Shown here in pieces: positions 30,626 to 39,677 of a stretch of DNA of 64,000 nt (position 1 is its first letter; the number at the start of each line of letters is the position of its first letter). A program made the position numbers and the translations under genes. Source of the stretch: Oxalicibacterium flavum. Its GTDB lineage: Bacteria > Pseudomonadota > Gammaproteobacteria > Burkholderiales > Burkholderiaceae_D. Location: contig NZ_BMCG01000006.1 in assembly GCF_014635065.1 (NCBI RefSeq), positions 1-64,000 of the forward strand, written 5' to 3'. The notes beneath the pieces were generated by a model. It searched no databases and was not told the DNA's origin. It saw nothing but the letters and a program-made list of their open reading frames with translations.

Positions 30626-32605
30626 ATGAAAACTGAAACCAATGCCACGGATGTTCATGCCTCTCCGAAGTCGGTTCCCGACGGCGAGACCGCGGCAATC
30701 GCGGAGGCGGCACGCAGGGGCGAATCGCGCCTGTGCGAACTGGCGGATGCGATTCCCCAGATCATCTGGATATGCGACGGACAGGGCCGTTTGCAGTTCT
30801 TCAATCAGCAATGGACGAATTACACCGGCTTCGAGATCGATTACGCGCGCACCGAAGAGCAGGCGCGTGCGGTTCTGCACCCGGACGATTATGCAGCGAC
30901 GCTGGAAGCCTGGGAGCAGGCATGCAGGAACGGCACGCCCTTCTATGTCGAACACCGCATGCGCTCGGCGTCGGGCCAGTACCGCTGGTTCATGGCACGG
31001 GCAGAGCCGCGCATCGATGTGGTGACCGGACGCATCGATGAATGGTTCGGAACCTCGACCGATGTACACGATCACCGCATGGCACAGGACGCCCTGCAGG
31101 AAAGCGAGGCGCGCTACCGCAGCCTGTTCGAGTCGATCGATGAAGGTTTCTGCGTGATCGAAGTATTGTTCGATGCGAGCGGAACGGCGAAGGACTACCG
31201 TTTCCTCGAGGTCAATCCCATCTTCGAGACACAGACCGGGCTGCGCAACGCGGTCGGCAGGACCATGCGCGAAATGGTGCCGGACCACGAAGATCACTGG
31301 TTCGAGATGTATGGCGGCGTGGCACTGACGGGCCGGCCGATCCGGGTCGAAAGCGAGGCCAGAAAACTGCACCGCTGGTACGACGTCTATGCGTTTCGTA
31401 TCGATCATCCCTCGGCGCGTCGCGTCGCCATTCTGTTCACCGATATCACTGCGCGCCGCAAGGCGGAAGAAGAGATGCGCCAGGGTAATCGGCGCAAGGA
31501 CGAGTTCCTCGCGATGCTCGCGCATGAACTGCGCAATCCGCTGGCGCCGATTGCGGCCGCCGCCGATCTGCTGCGACTGGCGCAGCCCGACGACGTGCGG
31601 GTACGCAAGTCGAGCGAGATCATCTCGCGCCAGGTACGGCACATGACGGCATTGATCAACGATCTGCTCGACGTCTCGCGCGTCACCAGCGGGTTGGTGA
31701 CACTGGAGACGGCGGTGGTCGATGTGCGGCAGATCGTGAGCGGGGCAGTGGAGCAGGTAAGGCCGCTGATCGATGCGCGGCGCCATCGCCTGCATGTCGA
31801 GATGCAGGGGCGACCGCTGATGGTGAGCGGGGATGGCAAGCGGCTGCTGCAGGTATTCGCAAATCTGCTCAACAACGCGGCCAAGTACACGCCGGAAGGC
31901 GGCGATATCCGGCTCGATGCTTTTCTTGAGCAAGGGCAGGTTGTCGTCACCGTCGCCGATAACGGCGTGGGGATGGACGCTCCCATGCTGGAACGCGCCT
32001 TCGAGATGTTCACGCAGGCCGAACGCACCGCCGACCGCGCGCAGGGCGGGCTGGGCATCGGTCTTGCGCTGGTCAGAAGTCTGGCGGAACTGCATGGCGG
32101 CGGCGTGAGCGCGCAAAGTCGCGGCCTTGGCGAAGGCTGTGTCTTCACGGTGCGGCTGCCGGCCAGCATGGCGCAGCCTGATCATTGGCCGCCCGCCTCG
32201 CAGGCACAGGAATGCATGAACACGTCGCTGCGTCTGCTGGTGGTGGATGACAATGCGGACGCCGCAGCCATGCTGGCCATGTTCCTGGAAGCGGCAGGAC
32301 ACGAGGTAATGGTGGAATCGGAGTCGAGGCGGGCGCTGGAACGCGCGCGTCTGGAGCGGCCGGATGTCTGCCTGCTGGATGTCGGCCTGCCGGACATGGA
32401 TGGCTGTGCGCTGGCACGCCGTCTGCGGGCGCAGCCGGAAAATGCGGCGACGGTGCTGATCGCCATTACGGGTTATGGCCAGGAGCGCGACAGGTTGTTG
32501 ACCAGCGCGGCCGGATTTGCCCACCATCTGGTCAAGCCGGTCGATACGGATGCACTGGTTGCGTTGCTGGACCGGCTTGCACAGGCCGGCCGGGCGGCGG
32601 CCTGA
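30626..32605 (+). CDS. PAS-domain hybrid sensor histidine kinase with receiver
   Basis: A 659-residue signalling protein without membrane helices, so probably cytoplasmic. Two PAS-type domains occupy about 35-150 (IIWICDGQGRLQFFNQQW) and 160-280. The kinase follows: dimerisation helix with His300 in MLAHELRNPLAP, N box NLLNNAAKYTPEGG, G boxes VADNGVGMD and GGLGIGLALVRSLAELHGG. A C-terminal receiver starts near 530 (LRLLVVDDNAD) with phospho-acceptor Asp585 in LLDVGLPDMDG and Lys in HLVKPVD. No output domain or adjacent response regulator gene exists. Two small genes follow and may form an operon with it. Confidence 0.94.
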   Translation: MKTETNATDVHASPKSVPDGETAAIAEAARRGESRLCELADAIPQIIWICDGQGRLQFFNQQWTNYTGFEIDYARTEEQARAVLHPDDYAATLEAWEQACRNGTPFYVEHRMRSASGQYRWFMARAEPRIDVVTGRIDEWFGTSTDVHDHRMAQDALQESEARYRSLFESIDEGFCVIEVLFDASGTAKDYRFLEVNPIFETQTGLRNAVGRTMREMVPDHEDHWFEMYGGVALTGRPIRVESEARKLHRWYDVYAFRIDHPSARRVAILFTDITARRKAEEEMRQGNRRKDEFLAMLAHELRNPLAPIAAAADLLRLAQPDDVRVRKSSEIISRQVRHMTALINDLLDVSRVTSGLVTLETAVVDVRQIVSGAVEQVRPLIDARRHRLHVEMQGRPLMVSGDGKRLLQVFANLLNNAAKYTPEGGDIRLDAFLEQGQVVVTVADNGVGMDAPMLERAFEMFTQAERTADRAQGGLGIGLALVRSLAELHGGGVSAQSRGLGEGCVFTVRLPASMAQPDHWPPASQAQECMNTSLRLLVVDDNADAAAMLAMFLEAAGHEVMVESESRRALERARLERPDVCLLDVGLPDMDGCALARRLRAQPENAATVLIAITGYGQERDRLLTSAAGFAHHLVKPVDTDALVALLDRLAQAGRAAA

Positions 32606-32634
32606 GTCAGGTACGACGACCAGGGAGGGAACGG

Positions 32635-32886
32635 ATGCCAACGACGCTGATCGGAAACTACGACATCGATTATTCGGGCGTGGCGTTGCCCGACGACGCA
32701 GGCTGGGCCGCGCACGTGGCGATACATGGACCGTCCGCCAATCCCATGCATCGCAATACCGTCTTTCCTCCGCAGCGCGTATTGGTGGATCAGGTATTTG
32801 CCAGCCGCGAGGAAGCCGAGGCGCAGGCCTTGCAGGCGGCGACCGCCATGCTGCCGCCAGCGGACAAACAGCGTGCGGAGGAATGA
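32635..32886 (+). CDS. small protein of unknown function, first of a tandem pair
   Basis: An 83-residue product behind a strong GGGAGGGAACGG site, 29 bases after the hybrid kinase stop. It has a beta-rich front (IGNYDIDYSGVALPDDAGW) and a helical C-terminal third (ASREEAEAQALQAATAML). The layout repeats in the next gene. I do not recognise a named family. Its strong ribosome site and tight spacing argue that it is a real gene in the kinase transcript. Confidence 0.7.
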   Translation: MPTTLIGNYDIDYSGVALPDDAGWAAHVAIHGPSANPMHRNTVFPPQRVLVDQVFASREEAEAQALQAATAMLPPADKQRAEE

Positions 32887-32949
32887 AATGACGCACGATA
32901 CCTGCATCGTCGCATTCGATTGCAAGACAAAGCAGACAAGGAGAACAGA

Positions 32950-33186
32950 ATGAGCCGAATTCCGGATGCCACCCATGGCGGTTTCGATATCTATACGGTC
33001 GTGCTGCCGCTCGAACATGGACGCTGGTCCGCCATCAGCGATATCGAGCGGCCCGGTGCGGAGGGGCTGGAAGTGTTCCAGGACTTTGGCGGCCCCTGCG
33101 AGGCGGACACCGCCGACGCGGCGAAAGCGGCGGTGCTGGCGCGGACGCGTCACAAGATCGACGACCTGAATGCCGATCCGGTCTAG
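32950..33186 (+). CDS. small protein of unknown function, second of a tandem pair
   Basis: A 78-residue acidic product, 63 bases after the previous gene, with AGGAGAACAGA before its ATG. Like its neighbour it starts with Gly-aromatic-Asp-Ile, then Leu-Pro and a Trp (GGFDIYTVVLPLEHGRWSAI), and ends with an alanine-rich helix (ADTADAAKAAVLARTRHKI). The two may be diverged copies. The function is unknown; linkage to the sensor kinase is the only clue. Confidence 0.7.
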   Translation: MSRIPDATHGGFDIYTVVLPLEHGRWSAISDIERPGAEGLEVFQDFGGPCEADTADAAKAAVLARTRHKIDDLNADPV

Positions 33187-33296
33187 CCTGCTTCGAGCAT
33201 GGGCGGTATCGCAAACCGCATAAGCTCATGCGCAATTTGAAGGGACAAGCCGGGAGGTCTGGTTTATAGTTTCTTCTTGACCACGTCCTGCCAGCC

Positions 33297-34679
33297 ATGT
33301 CCGTTCCAGATCCGCACGCCGTTTCCTCCATTGTCCAGCCCCTGATCCAGGTCGGGATGTCCCTGCCGGAAGTCAAATGGCCTTACCCTATCAGCCTGAT
33401 GCGCCTGAGTCTGGCACTCGCGCTGGGTCTGCTGATCGGGCTGGAGCGCGAGCGGCGCGGCAAGGAGGCAGGCCTGCGCACCTTCGGCTTCATCGCGCTG
33501 CTCGGCGGCATGGGCGGCGTGCTCGGCGACTCCTACGCCTATCTGATCCTGGCGCTGGTCGGCCTGCTGACGATTTTCCTGAACATGCAGCGCCTGCGCA
33601 CCAACGAAACCGCCGAACTGACGACCTCGGCCGCCATGATCATCACCTGCGTGGCCGGCATCCTGTGCGGCAAGGGACACACGGCGACGCCGGCTTCCAT
33701 CATGGTGATCGTGACCGCGCTGCTGGCGTGGAAGGACCGGCTGACCGGCTTTAGTCTCGGCCTGACCGAAAACGAGATGCGCTCGGCGCTGCTGCTGGCG
33801 ATCCTCGCGATCGTCATCTATCCGGCGCTGCCGGAAGGCGCGATCGGGCCGTGGAAGCTGATCGAGCCGCGCACGGCCTGGGTCACGGTGATCCTGATCG
33901 CCGGCATCGGCTTTGCCAACTATGTGCTGTGGAAGATGTACGGCACGCGCGGCATCGTGATGGCAGGCTTCCTCGGCGGCCTCGTCAACAGCAGCATCAC
34001 GGTCAGCGAACTGGCGGCGCGGGCGCGCGACAAGCACCGCGACACCATCAGCGCCGCGTATCGCGGCATCCTGCTTGCCACCGGCGCCATGCTGATCCGC
34101 AACGGCGGCCTGCTGGTCATCCTCGCGCCCTCGGTGGCGTTGACGGCGACCATGCCGTTCGTGGTGATGCTGCTGGTGACCGGCGCATGGTTCTTCGTCG
34201 ACCGCAACGCGACGCGACAGATTTCCAGCGACCCGACCGGGCAGGTCGAGCTGCCGCTGCCATTCTCGCTGGCGGCTGCGCTCAAGTTCGGCCTGATTTT
34301 CCTGGTGCTGCACGTGGCCGGCGTGCTCGCGCAGCAGGCCTTCGGCGAGGCCGGCTTCTACGTCGTCAGCGTGATCGGTGGCGTGGTCTCCAGCGCCAGT
34401 GCGGTGGCGGCCGCCGCCAGCCTGGTCGACAACGGTTCGATTCCGGTCCACGTGGCGTCGACCGGTGCGGTGATTGCTTCGCTCGCGAGCGTGGCGATCA
34501 ATCTGCCGCTGGTGATGCGTTCCAACAACCGCGCGCTGGTGTTGCGGCTGTCGCTGGCCATGCTGACGATTACCGTTCTGGGGGTGATTGCGGCACTGCT
34601 GGCGCAGCCCATGCTTTCTTTCCTGCTGGAAAATGTGCCGGGTCTCGAGCAGTTGCTGCCGGTGCCGGTACCGCTATAG
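33297..34679 (+). CDS. MgtC/SapB-like membrane protein with DUF4010 domain
   Basis: A 460-residue integral membrane protein with about twelve helices. The N-terminal third has the MgtC-type signature ALGLLIGLERERRGKEAGLR, followed by ETAELTTSAAMIITC; the rest is the DUF4010 region with GFLGGLVNSSITVSELAARA and VSVIGGVVSSASAVAAAASL. MgtC relatives affect magnesium and acid stress, but this longer group has no proven role. A TATAGT at 33265-33270 may be its -10, leaving a leader of about 20 bases without a clear ribosome site. It is separate from the small genes upstream. Confidence 0.88.
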   Translation: MSVPDPHAVSSIVQPLIQVGMSLPEVKWPYPISLMRLSLALALGLLIGLERERRGKEAGLRTFGFIALLGGMGGVLGDSYAYLILALVGLLTIFLNMQRLRTNETAELTTSAAMIITCVAGILCGKGHTATPASIMVIVTALLAWKDRLTGFSLGLTENEMRSALLLAILAIVIYPALPEGAIGPWKLIEPRTAWVTVILIAGIGFANYVLWKMYGTRGIVMAGFLGGLVNSSITVSELAARARDKHRDTISAAYRGILLATGAMLIRNGGLLVILAPSVALTATMPFVVMLLVTGAWFFVDRNATRQISSDPTGQVELPLPFSLAAALKFGLIFLVLHVAGVLAQQAFGEAGFYVVSVIGGVVSSASAVAAAASLVDNGSIPVHVASTGAVIASLASVAINLPLVMRSNNRALVLRLSLAMLTITVLGVIAALLAQPMLSFLLENVPGLEQLLPVPVPL

Positions 34680-34733
34680 GGCTTGCAGGTACGCTTATCC
34701 GAAGAGTTGTAAGACGATCTTGTCGGAATGTCA

Positions 34734-34776
34734 GTGTGTTCTCACACAAAGATGGGAAAACCGCTGATTTTATAAA
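34734..34776 (+). promoter_or_regulatory. palindrome and -10 box upstream of the Crp/Fnr gene
   Basis: GTGTG-N4-CACAC at 34734-34747 is a perfect short palindrome of the Crp-site type. A TATAAA at 34771-34776 would put the transcription start near 34783 and the palindrome centre near -42, the position used by class II Crp/Fnr activators. Autoregulation is an inference from this geometry. Confidence 0.45.
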
Positions 34777-34831
34777 ACCGCCAATGCGACCATGATGCTC
34801 CCATGATGTTATGACATTGAGGGAGATACCC

Positions 34832-35680
34832 ATGGCACAAGTCTCGAATCTTCGCACTTCCACCACCGGTCAGCAAGTCATCAACGCCAAGGCGATCGCT
34901 GCGCTCAAGGCCAGAGAAGCCGAAGCGAAACTGCACAGCAAACGTCCGGTCGCGCCGCGCGCGCTGGCCGGCCTGCATGGTCATAACCCCAAGCACAACG
35001 GTATTCTGGCTGCATTGCCGGCTGCCGATTACGATCGCATCCTGCCGCATCTGGAGTTCGTCGAGATGCCGTTCGGCACCACCATCTGCGAAGCCGGCGA
35101 ACAGATGCAGCATGTCTATTTCCTGACCAACAGCATCGTCTCGCTGCTGTACGAAACCGCCGATGGCGCTTCGTCGGAAACCGCGGTCATCGGTTACGAG
35201 GGCGTGGTCGGACATGACGTCTTCATGGGCGGCGGCGCCTCGTTGAACCGCGCCTTCGTCAAGACCGCCGGTTACGGATTCCGTATCAAGGCTTCGGTCC
35301 TGAAGGAAGAGTTCGCGCGCGGCGAAGCCCTGCAGCAGTTGCTGCTGCGTTTCACGCAGGCATTGTTCACGCAGATGGCGCATACCGTGGCCTGCAACCG
35401 CCACCATACCATCGTCCAGCAACTGTGCCGCTGGCTGCTGCTGAGCCTCGACCGCCTGCAGACCAACCAGATCAGCATGACGCAGGACCTGATCGCCAGC
35501 ATGCTCGGCGTGCGCCGCGAGAGCGTGACCGAAGCGGCTCGCAAGCTGCAGGATGAGGGCCTGATCCATTACAGCCGCGGCCAGATCACGGTGGTCGACC
35601 GTGTCGGTCTCGAGGATCACATCTGCGAATGCTATGCGAGCATCAAGAAGGTGTATGAGGGTTTGCTTCCGAACAAATGA
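34832..35680 (+). CDS. Crp/Fnr family transcriptional regulator
   Basis: A 282-residue regulator with an unusual basic leader of about 60 residues, a cyclic-nucleotide-binding-type fold (LPHLEFVEMPFGTTICEAGE to about residue 190) and a C-terminal winged helix-turn-helix (MTQDLIASMLGVRRESVTEA, about 220-240). It lacks the N-terminal cysteine cluster of Fnr, and the cAMP phosphate-binding arginine-serine of Crp is not evident, so the signal is unknown. In the recognition helix RRESVTEAARKL the Arg-Glu pair of Crp is kept. GAGGGAGATACCC precedes the ATG at 34832, which I prefer to 34811. Confidence 0.9.
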   Translation: MAQVSNLRTSTTGQQVINAKAIAALKAREAEAKLHSKRPVAPRALAGLHGHNPKHNGILAALPAADYDRILPHLEFVEMPFGTTICEAGEQMQHVYFLTNSIVSLLYETADGASSETAVIGYEGVVGHDVFMGGGASLNRAFVKTAGYGFRIKASVLKEEFARGEALQQLLLRFTQALFTQMAHTVACNRHHTIVQQLCRWLLLSLDRLQTNQISMTQDLIASMLGVRRESVTEAARKLQDEGLIHYSRGQITVVDRVGLEDHICECYASIKKVYEGLLPNK

Positions 35681-35705
35681 TCTGACTGTCTTACCAGGGG
35701 ATGTT

Positions 35706-35731
35706 GAGCCGCTTTCGAGCGGCTCTTTTTT
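35706..35731 (+). terminator. Rho-independent terminator after the Crp/Fnr gene
   Basis: GAGCCGCT and AGCGGCTC pair around TTCG and are followed by T6. The stable TTCG tetraloop makes this a strong terminator. Confidence 0.92.
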
Positions 35732-35844
35732 CTCGCGTTTTCACGGATGCGTCATCAGATAGCGGGCATTCGATCACGAGCCATGACCGCACGATCAGGG
35801 ATTAAAGGAAAGATGCGCTGACAGCAGTGAAAAACCGAACGCCC

Positions 35845-35880
35845 ATGAAAAATCCCCGGCCGAGACCGGGGATTTTTCAT
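35845..35880 (-). terminator. terminator after the OmpA-like lipoprotein gene
   Basis: Fifteen-base arms (ATGAAAAATCCCCGG and its exact complement) surround a 6-base loop. With A5 and T5 at the stem ends it can work in both directions and lies 15 bases after the OmpA-like stop. Confidence 0.9.
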
Positions 35881-35894
35881 GGGGCAGCGGACGA

Positions 35895-36569
35895 TCAGCG
35901 CTGCTGGTATTGCTGCTGTTGCGGCTGCTGCGGTTCGGCCACGTAGATTTCGACGCGGCGGTTCCTGGCCTTGCCTTCGTTGGTGGTGTTGCTGGCGATC
36001 GGTTCGTGGCTGCCGCGACCGTCCACGGCGATGCGCTGCGGCGACACGCCACGGCCGGCCAGATAGTCACGCGTGCGCGAAGCGCGGTCCAGCGACAGCG
36101 GGTTGTTGATGGCATCGGTACCGGTCGAATCGGTATGGCCGATGATGGTCACGGTGGCGGCCGGATTCTCGTTCAGGCCGGTTGCGAAACGGTCCAGGAT
36201 GGGGCGGAAGCTGCTGTTGATGTCGGAGCGGCCGGTGGCGAACGAGATGTCGCTCGGGATTTCCAGCTTGAGGCGGTTGTCGGCGGTTTGCGTGACCTGC
36301 ACGCCCGTGCCTTGCGTTGCCTGCTCCATCTGCTGGCGTTGCCTTTCCATACGGGTGGACCAGACGTTGCCGGCGACTGCGCCGACCAGGCCGCCCGCCG
36401 CAGCGCCAGCCACCGCGCCCTTGCTGCCGCCGGTCAGAGCGCCGATGACGGCGCCGGCGCCGGCACCGATACCTGCACCCTTGGCGGTACCGCGTTCGGT
36501 TTCATTCATGTTGGCACAGCCCGAGAGGGCTACCACTGCTGCAACGCTGCCGATCAGTAATTTACGCAT
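35895..36569 (-). CDS. OmpA-family lipoprotein with glycine zipper (YiaD-like)
   Basis: The 224-residue precursor has a lipobox (VVALSGCANM, Cys18), a glycine-zipper stretch (GAGIGAGAGAVIGALTGG and AGAAAGGLVGAVAGN) and a C-terminal OmpA peptidoglycan-binding domain: IIGHTDSTGTDAINNPLSLD and NEGKARNRRVEIYV, keeping the Asp and Arg that hold diaminopimelate. The tail is glutamine-rich (about residues 213-224). It tethers the outer membrane to the cell wall. AAGGAAG precedes the ATG. It resembles E. coli YiaD. No partner gene is adjacent; a strong terminator follows. Confidence 0.9.
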   Translation of the reverse strand: MRKLLIGSVAAVVALSGCANMNETERGTAKGAGIGAGAGAVIGALTGGSKGAVAGAAAGGLVGAVAGNVWSTRMERQRQQMEQATQGTGVQVTQTADNRLKLEIPSDISFATGRSDINSSFRPILDRFATGLNENPAATVTIIGHTDSTGTDAINNPLSLDRASRTRDYLAGRGVSPQRIAVDGRGSHEPIASNTTNEGKARNRRVEIYVAEPQQPQQQQYQQR

Positions 36570-36768
36570 GGTAGTTCTTCCTTTGTAAAAATTATGTTGA
36601 ACACGATTGCGATGTGATGTTTGCCCTGCGCACGAGGCGCAGGGCATGCGAATCAGACAAGTCTGCCGCAGGAAAGTTGTAGGTGGGAGGCAAATAATTG
36701 CAAACGATGGCGCCCGGCGTTGTCGGCCATGACCGGCCGGGCGCGAACCGTGTATGCATGCGCAGTTC

Positions 36769-38355
36769 TCAGCCGCACAGGCGGCTGGGCGTACGCTGAT
36801 TGTAGGCGGCGACGAAGGCGTCGAAGTCACCGCCGCGCTGCCGTTCCATGCGCTCCTGTTCGGCAAGCGACATACGCGCGGTATTGGCGAAGGCCGCTTC
36901 TTCCTCGGCATCCAGGGGATGGGCTGCGAAGAATCGTGCATGTTGCAGGCTTTGCTGCAGGCCGAAGGCAATGAAGGAATTGCCGTGTTCGCGCAGGCCG
37001 GCAAGGACGCGCGCCGATGGCGTCGTATCCGGATCGCGCAGCTTGTTCTTCTGCAGGGCCAAGGCATCGCCATGACGAGTATCGTCGTGCTGGGCATCGA
37101 GCAGATCGGCGCTCGCCTGTATGCGTTCCAGCAGTTCCAGTCCCCAGTCCTGCAAGCCGATGGACTGACCGCCGCGTTCCAGCGTCAGGCCGGGACGACG
37201 TCCTTCCTTGACTGTGCGCGCAAAGTTGCCGCTGGCTTCGGCGCTGGCGCGTTCGTCGGTCAGCGGACTGTCGTCGAGCGCGCAGAACAGCAGGAAGGCA
37301 TCGAGGAAGCGGGCGGTATCGAGACTGATGCCGAGCGGCTCGAACGGGTCGATGTCGAGGCAGCGCACCTCGATGTACTGCACGCCGCGCGCGCACAAGG
37401 CCTCGACCGGACGCTCGCCGCTGTTGATGACGCGCTTGGGGCGGATCGTCGCGTAGTACTCGTTCTCGATCTGCAGCAGGTTGGTGTTCAGCTGTATCCA
37501 CTCGCCGTTGCGGCGCGTGCCGATCGCCTCGTAATCGGGATAGGGCTGGCGCACCGCGCGCGACAGGCTGCGCATGTAGCTGTCGAGGTCGTTGTAGGGC
37601 GGCATCAGGCCGGCCTGTGCCTTGTTCTGGTAGCCGAGATCGCTCATGCGCAGGCTGGTGGCGTAGGGCAGGTAGAGCGTGTCGTCGGACAGGCGTTCGA
37701 GGCTGTGCGGGCGGCCCTGCAGGAATTGCGTGGCGAGCGCCGGCGAGGCGCCGAACAGATACATCAGCAGCCAGCTGTAGCGATGGAAGTTGCGGATCAG
37801 GGCGATGTAGCTCTCGGACTGGAAGTCCTTGTCGTCCAGCGGCGACTGCACGTCGTGCCGCAGCACGCGCCACAGGTCTTCGGCCAGCGAATAGTTGTAG
37901 TGCAGGCCGGCGATGCATTGCATGGCCTTGCCGTAGCGGACTGCCAGGCCGCGCCGGTAAACGTGCTTGATCATGCCGATGTCTGAATTGCCGTACCAGG
38001 CGATGGGAATGTCGGCCTCTGCCGGCAGGATGCAGGGCATGGACTGGCTCCACAGCAACTCGTCCTGCAGGTGTGCCGCAGTAAAGCGGTGAATGCGGTC
38101 CAGATGATCGAGCGCAATGCTCACATCGTGCTCGGCCGGCGTGATGAATTCGAGCAGCGATTCGGAATAGTCGGTAGTGATCTGCGGATGGGTCAGGGCC
38201 GAGCCCAGCGCGCGCGGATGCGGTCCGAGTGCCAGTTGGCCGGTCGGCTTGACGCGCAGCGTCTCGCGTTCGATGCCGCGATAACCCAGGGTCAGCAGAC
38301 CGCGATGTGCGTCGTCTGCCAGCAAGGCCAGACGGTGCGCAAACAAGTTACTCAA
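36769..38355 (-). CDS. gshA: glutamate-cysteine ligase
   Basis: First step of glutathione synthesis: ATP-dependent joining of glutamate and cysteine. At 528 residues it matches the proteobacterial class 1 enzyme (518 in E. coli), with [45 protein letters not shown] and [19 protein letters not shown]. The start is a TTG at 38353-38355 behind AAAGGGAG at good spacing; no upstream ATG exists in frame. A GC-rich hairpin (38378-38395) lies in its leader. Glutathione made here would feed the frmA-fghA pathway at 41.5-43.5 kb. Confidence 0.95.
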   Translation of the reverse strand: MSNLFAHRLALLADDAHRGLLTLGYRGIERETLRVKPTGQLALGPHPRALGSALTHPQITTDYSESLLEFITPAEHDVSIALDHLDRIHRFTAAHLQDELLWSQSMPCILPAEADIPIAWYGNSDIGMIKHVYRRGLAVRYGKAMQCIAGLHYNYSLAEDLWRVLRHDVQSPLDDKDFQSESYIALIRNFHRYSWLLMYLFGASPALATQFLQGRPHSLERLSDDTLYLPYATSLRMSDLGYQNKAQAGLMPPYNDLDSYMRSLSRAVRQPYPDYEAIGTRRNGEWIQLNTNLLQIENEYYATIRPKRVINSGERPVEALCARGVQYIEVRCLDIDPFEPLGISLDTARFLDAFLLFCALDDSPLTDERASAEASGNFARTVKEGRRPGLTLERGGQSIGLQDWGLELLERIQASADLLDAQHDDTRHGDALALQKNKLRDPDTTPSARVLAGLREHGNSFIAFGLQQSLQHARFFAAHPLDAEEEAAFANTARMSLAEQERMERQRGGDFDAFVAAYNQRTPSRLCG

Positions 38356-38761
38356 AAGATGCTCCCTTTTCGGTGTTCCGCCCCTGTCGGGGCGGCAAGT
38401 GGCGGAAGAATAACCGAAAACGCCGGATGAAGCTGGCCGCCGGTCTTTTGCCGGAACGCCTGGCAGGGCCGCCCGTATCGTGGCCGTGGCGGCGAGATCG
38501 ACACTGTATTGTCGAGCCGTTTGCAGTGTACTCAGCGCTTGTCCTGCGGAGCGGCGATCCTTTCAGGCCAAGGCGCGCACGGTCGTCGGGAAGACATGGA
38601 TATTTGGCCCCGCACGCTCATCTTTTCCGAAAGATAGCCGATATCTGGAACAGGAAAGCAGTTGGCAATCGTCTGCATGGTGTGTGGACGGGCGCGGCTG
38701 ACTTGCATGAATTGCATCGTTCTAACAGTGTTCGCGGCTGATCGCCGCATGCGGGGTTTCC
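38356..38761. other. intergenic region between gshA and the gene at 38762
   Basis: This 406-base divergent gap has no supported gene. It holds a hairpin CCGCCCC-N4-GGGGCGG at 38378-38395 in the gshA leader, a TCATCTTT-N11-GCCGATAT pair at 38617-38643 resembling a flagellar sigma-28 promoter toward 38762, and a GCGGC/GCCGC hairpin just before the ribosome site of that gene. Nothing else was recognised. Confidence 0.45.
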
Positions 38762-39382
38762 ATGAGCCTGACGATTTCTTCTTTTTCTATATCGCAGCCG
38801 ACCGGCGCCACATCCGCTACCGGCAGCAATGCCACGGTGCGCAAGAACGGCGAGCAGGACGTCACGACGGAAGGCACGGACAAGGTCTCGCTGGGCCAGT
38901 CGGCCACAGAGGGCTTGACGTACAACGTTCCGCGCAGCGCAGTCCAGTCGCAGGCAGAACTGCAGGCCATGCTCGAGGAATCCAGCCGCAAGGCGCAGGA
39001 GATCGTCGATCTGATCCTGAGCATGGTCAACCGCCAGGGAACGACGCTGGGCGCAGTGATTCGCGGAGAAACTTCCCTGCAGGCGGATCCCGAGACCATC
39101 GCGGCGGCACAGGCGGCGATTGCGGAAGATGGCGAGTGGGGCGTGCAGCAAACGGCCGCCCGCATCCTGAATTTCTCCCGCGCCGCGATCGGTGGCGATT
39201 CTTCCAAACTGGAATCGATCCGGGCAGCAGTCGAAAAAGGATTCCGTGAAGCGACCGAGATCCTGGGCGGCAGGCTGCCGGAGATCAGCGAACGGACCTA
39301 TGCGGCCGTGATGGCCGAATTCGATCGCTGGCGCGAGGAAGGGCTGCCACAAGAGGCAGGCCCGGAAAGCGCTTCGAGCTGA
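38762..39382 (+). CDS. conserved-looking protein of unknown function
   Basis: A 206-residue soluble, acidic protein. The first 60 residues are Ser/Thr/Gly-rich and probably disordered; the rest is helical, with MLEESSRKAQEIVDLILSM, GEWGVQQTAARILNFSRAAI and GGDSSKLESIRAAVEKGF. The segment around residues 120-165 resembles a domain (DUF5610-like) seen in proteins often mislabelled hydrogenase-4 component G; this is from memory and not certain. Its position beside a chemoreceptor and the sigma-28-like site upstream hint at the motility regulon. No signal peptide or membrane helix is present. Confidence 0.7.
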   Translation: MSLTISSFSISQPTGATSATGSNATVRKNGEQDVTTEGTDKVSLGQSATEGLTYNVPRSAVQSQAELQAMLEESSRKAQEIVDLILSMVNRQGTTLGAVIRGETSLQADPETIAAAQAAIAEDGEWGVQQTAARILNFSRAAIGGDSSKLESIRAAVEKGFREATEILGGRLPEISERTYAAVMAEFDRWREEGLPQEAGPESASS

Positions 39383-39677
39383 TCGCTTAGCGTGTCAAAG
39401 ATTGTTTCAGAAGTTCATGTAAAGAGTTAATTTGATTGGCAGCATCCCATAAACACGGTATAAAGTTCCGTTAAGAAATATTGTGAATTGGTAATTTTTC
39501 AATAACATTACCTGCCTGCCTGATTCCTGCATCACGCGTCGCTCACTGCCATGCCAGTGGTATCGAATCCATCAGCCATCGCTACCGCAGGGAAAAAGGC
39601 GCTTCTCATCGAAAGTTCTACAGGCGAACCCCGTTCGTCAGCTTGTTTCAACATCGTCGTAAGGAAATTTAGGAGAC

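Noticed and set aside
38662-39249. Alternative 195-codon frame overlapping the gene at 38762
   Set aside because: It lacks a ribosome site and codon pattern; the frame at 38762 has a cleaner start and helical conserved-looking body.
39461-39487. TAAAGTTC upstream of the chemoreceptor as a sigma-28 -35 box
   Set aside because: At the required 11-base spacing there is no GCCGATAA-like -10 sequence.
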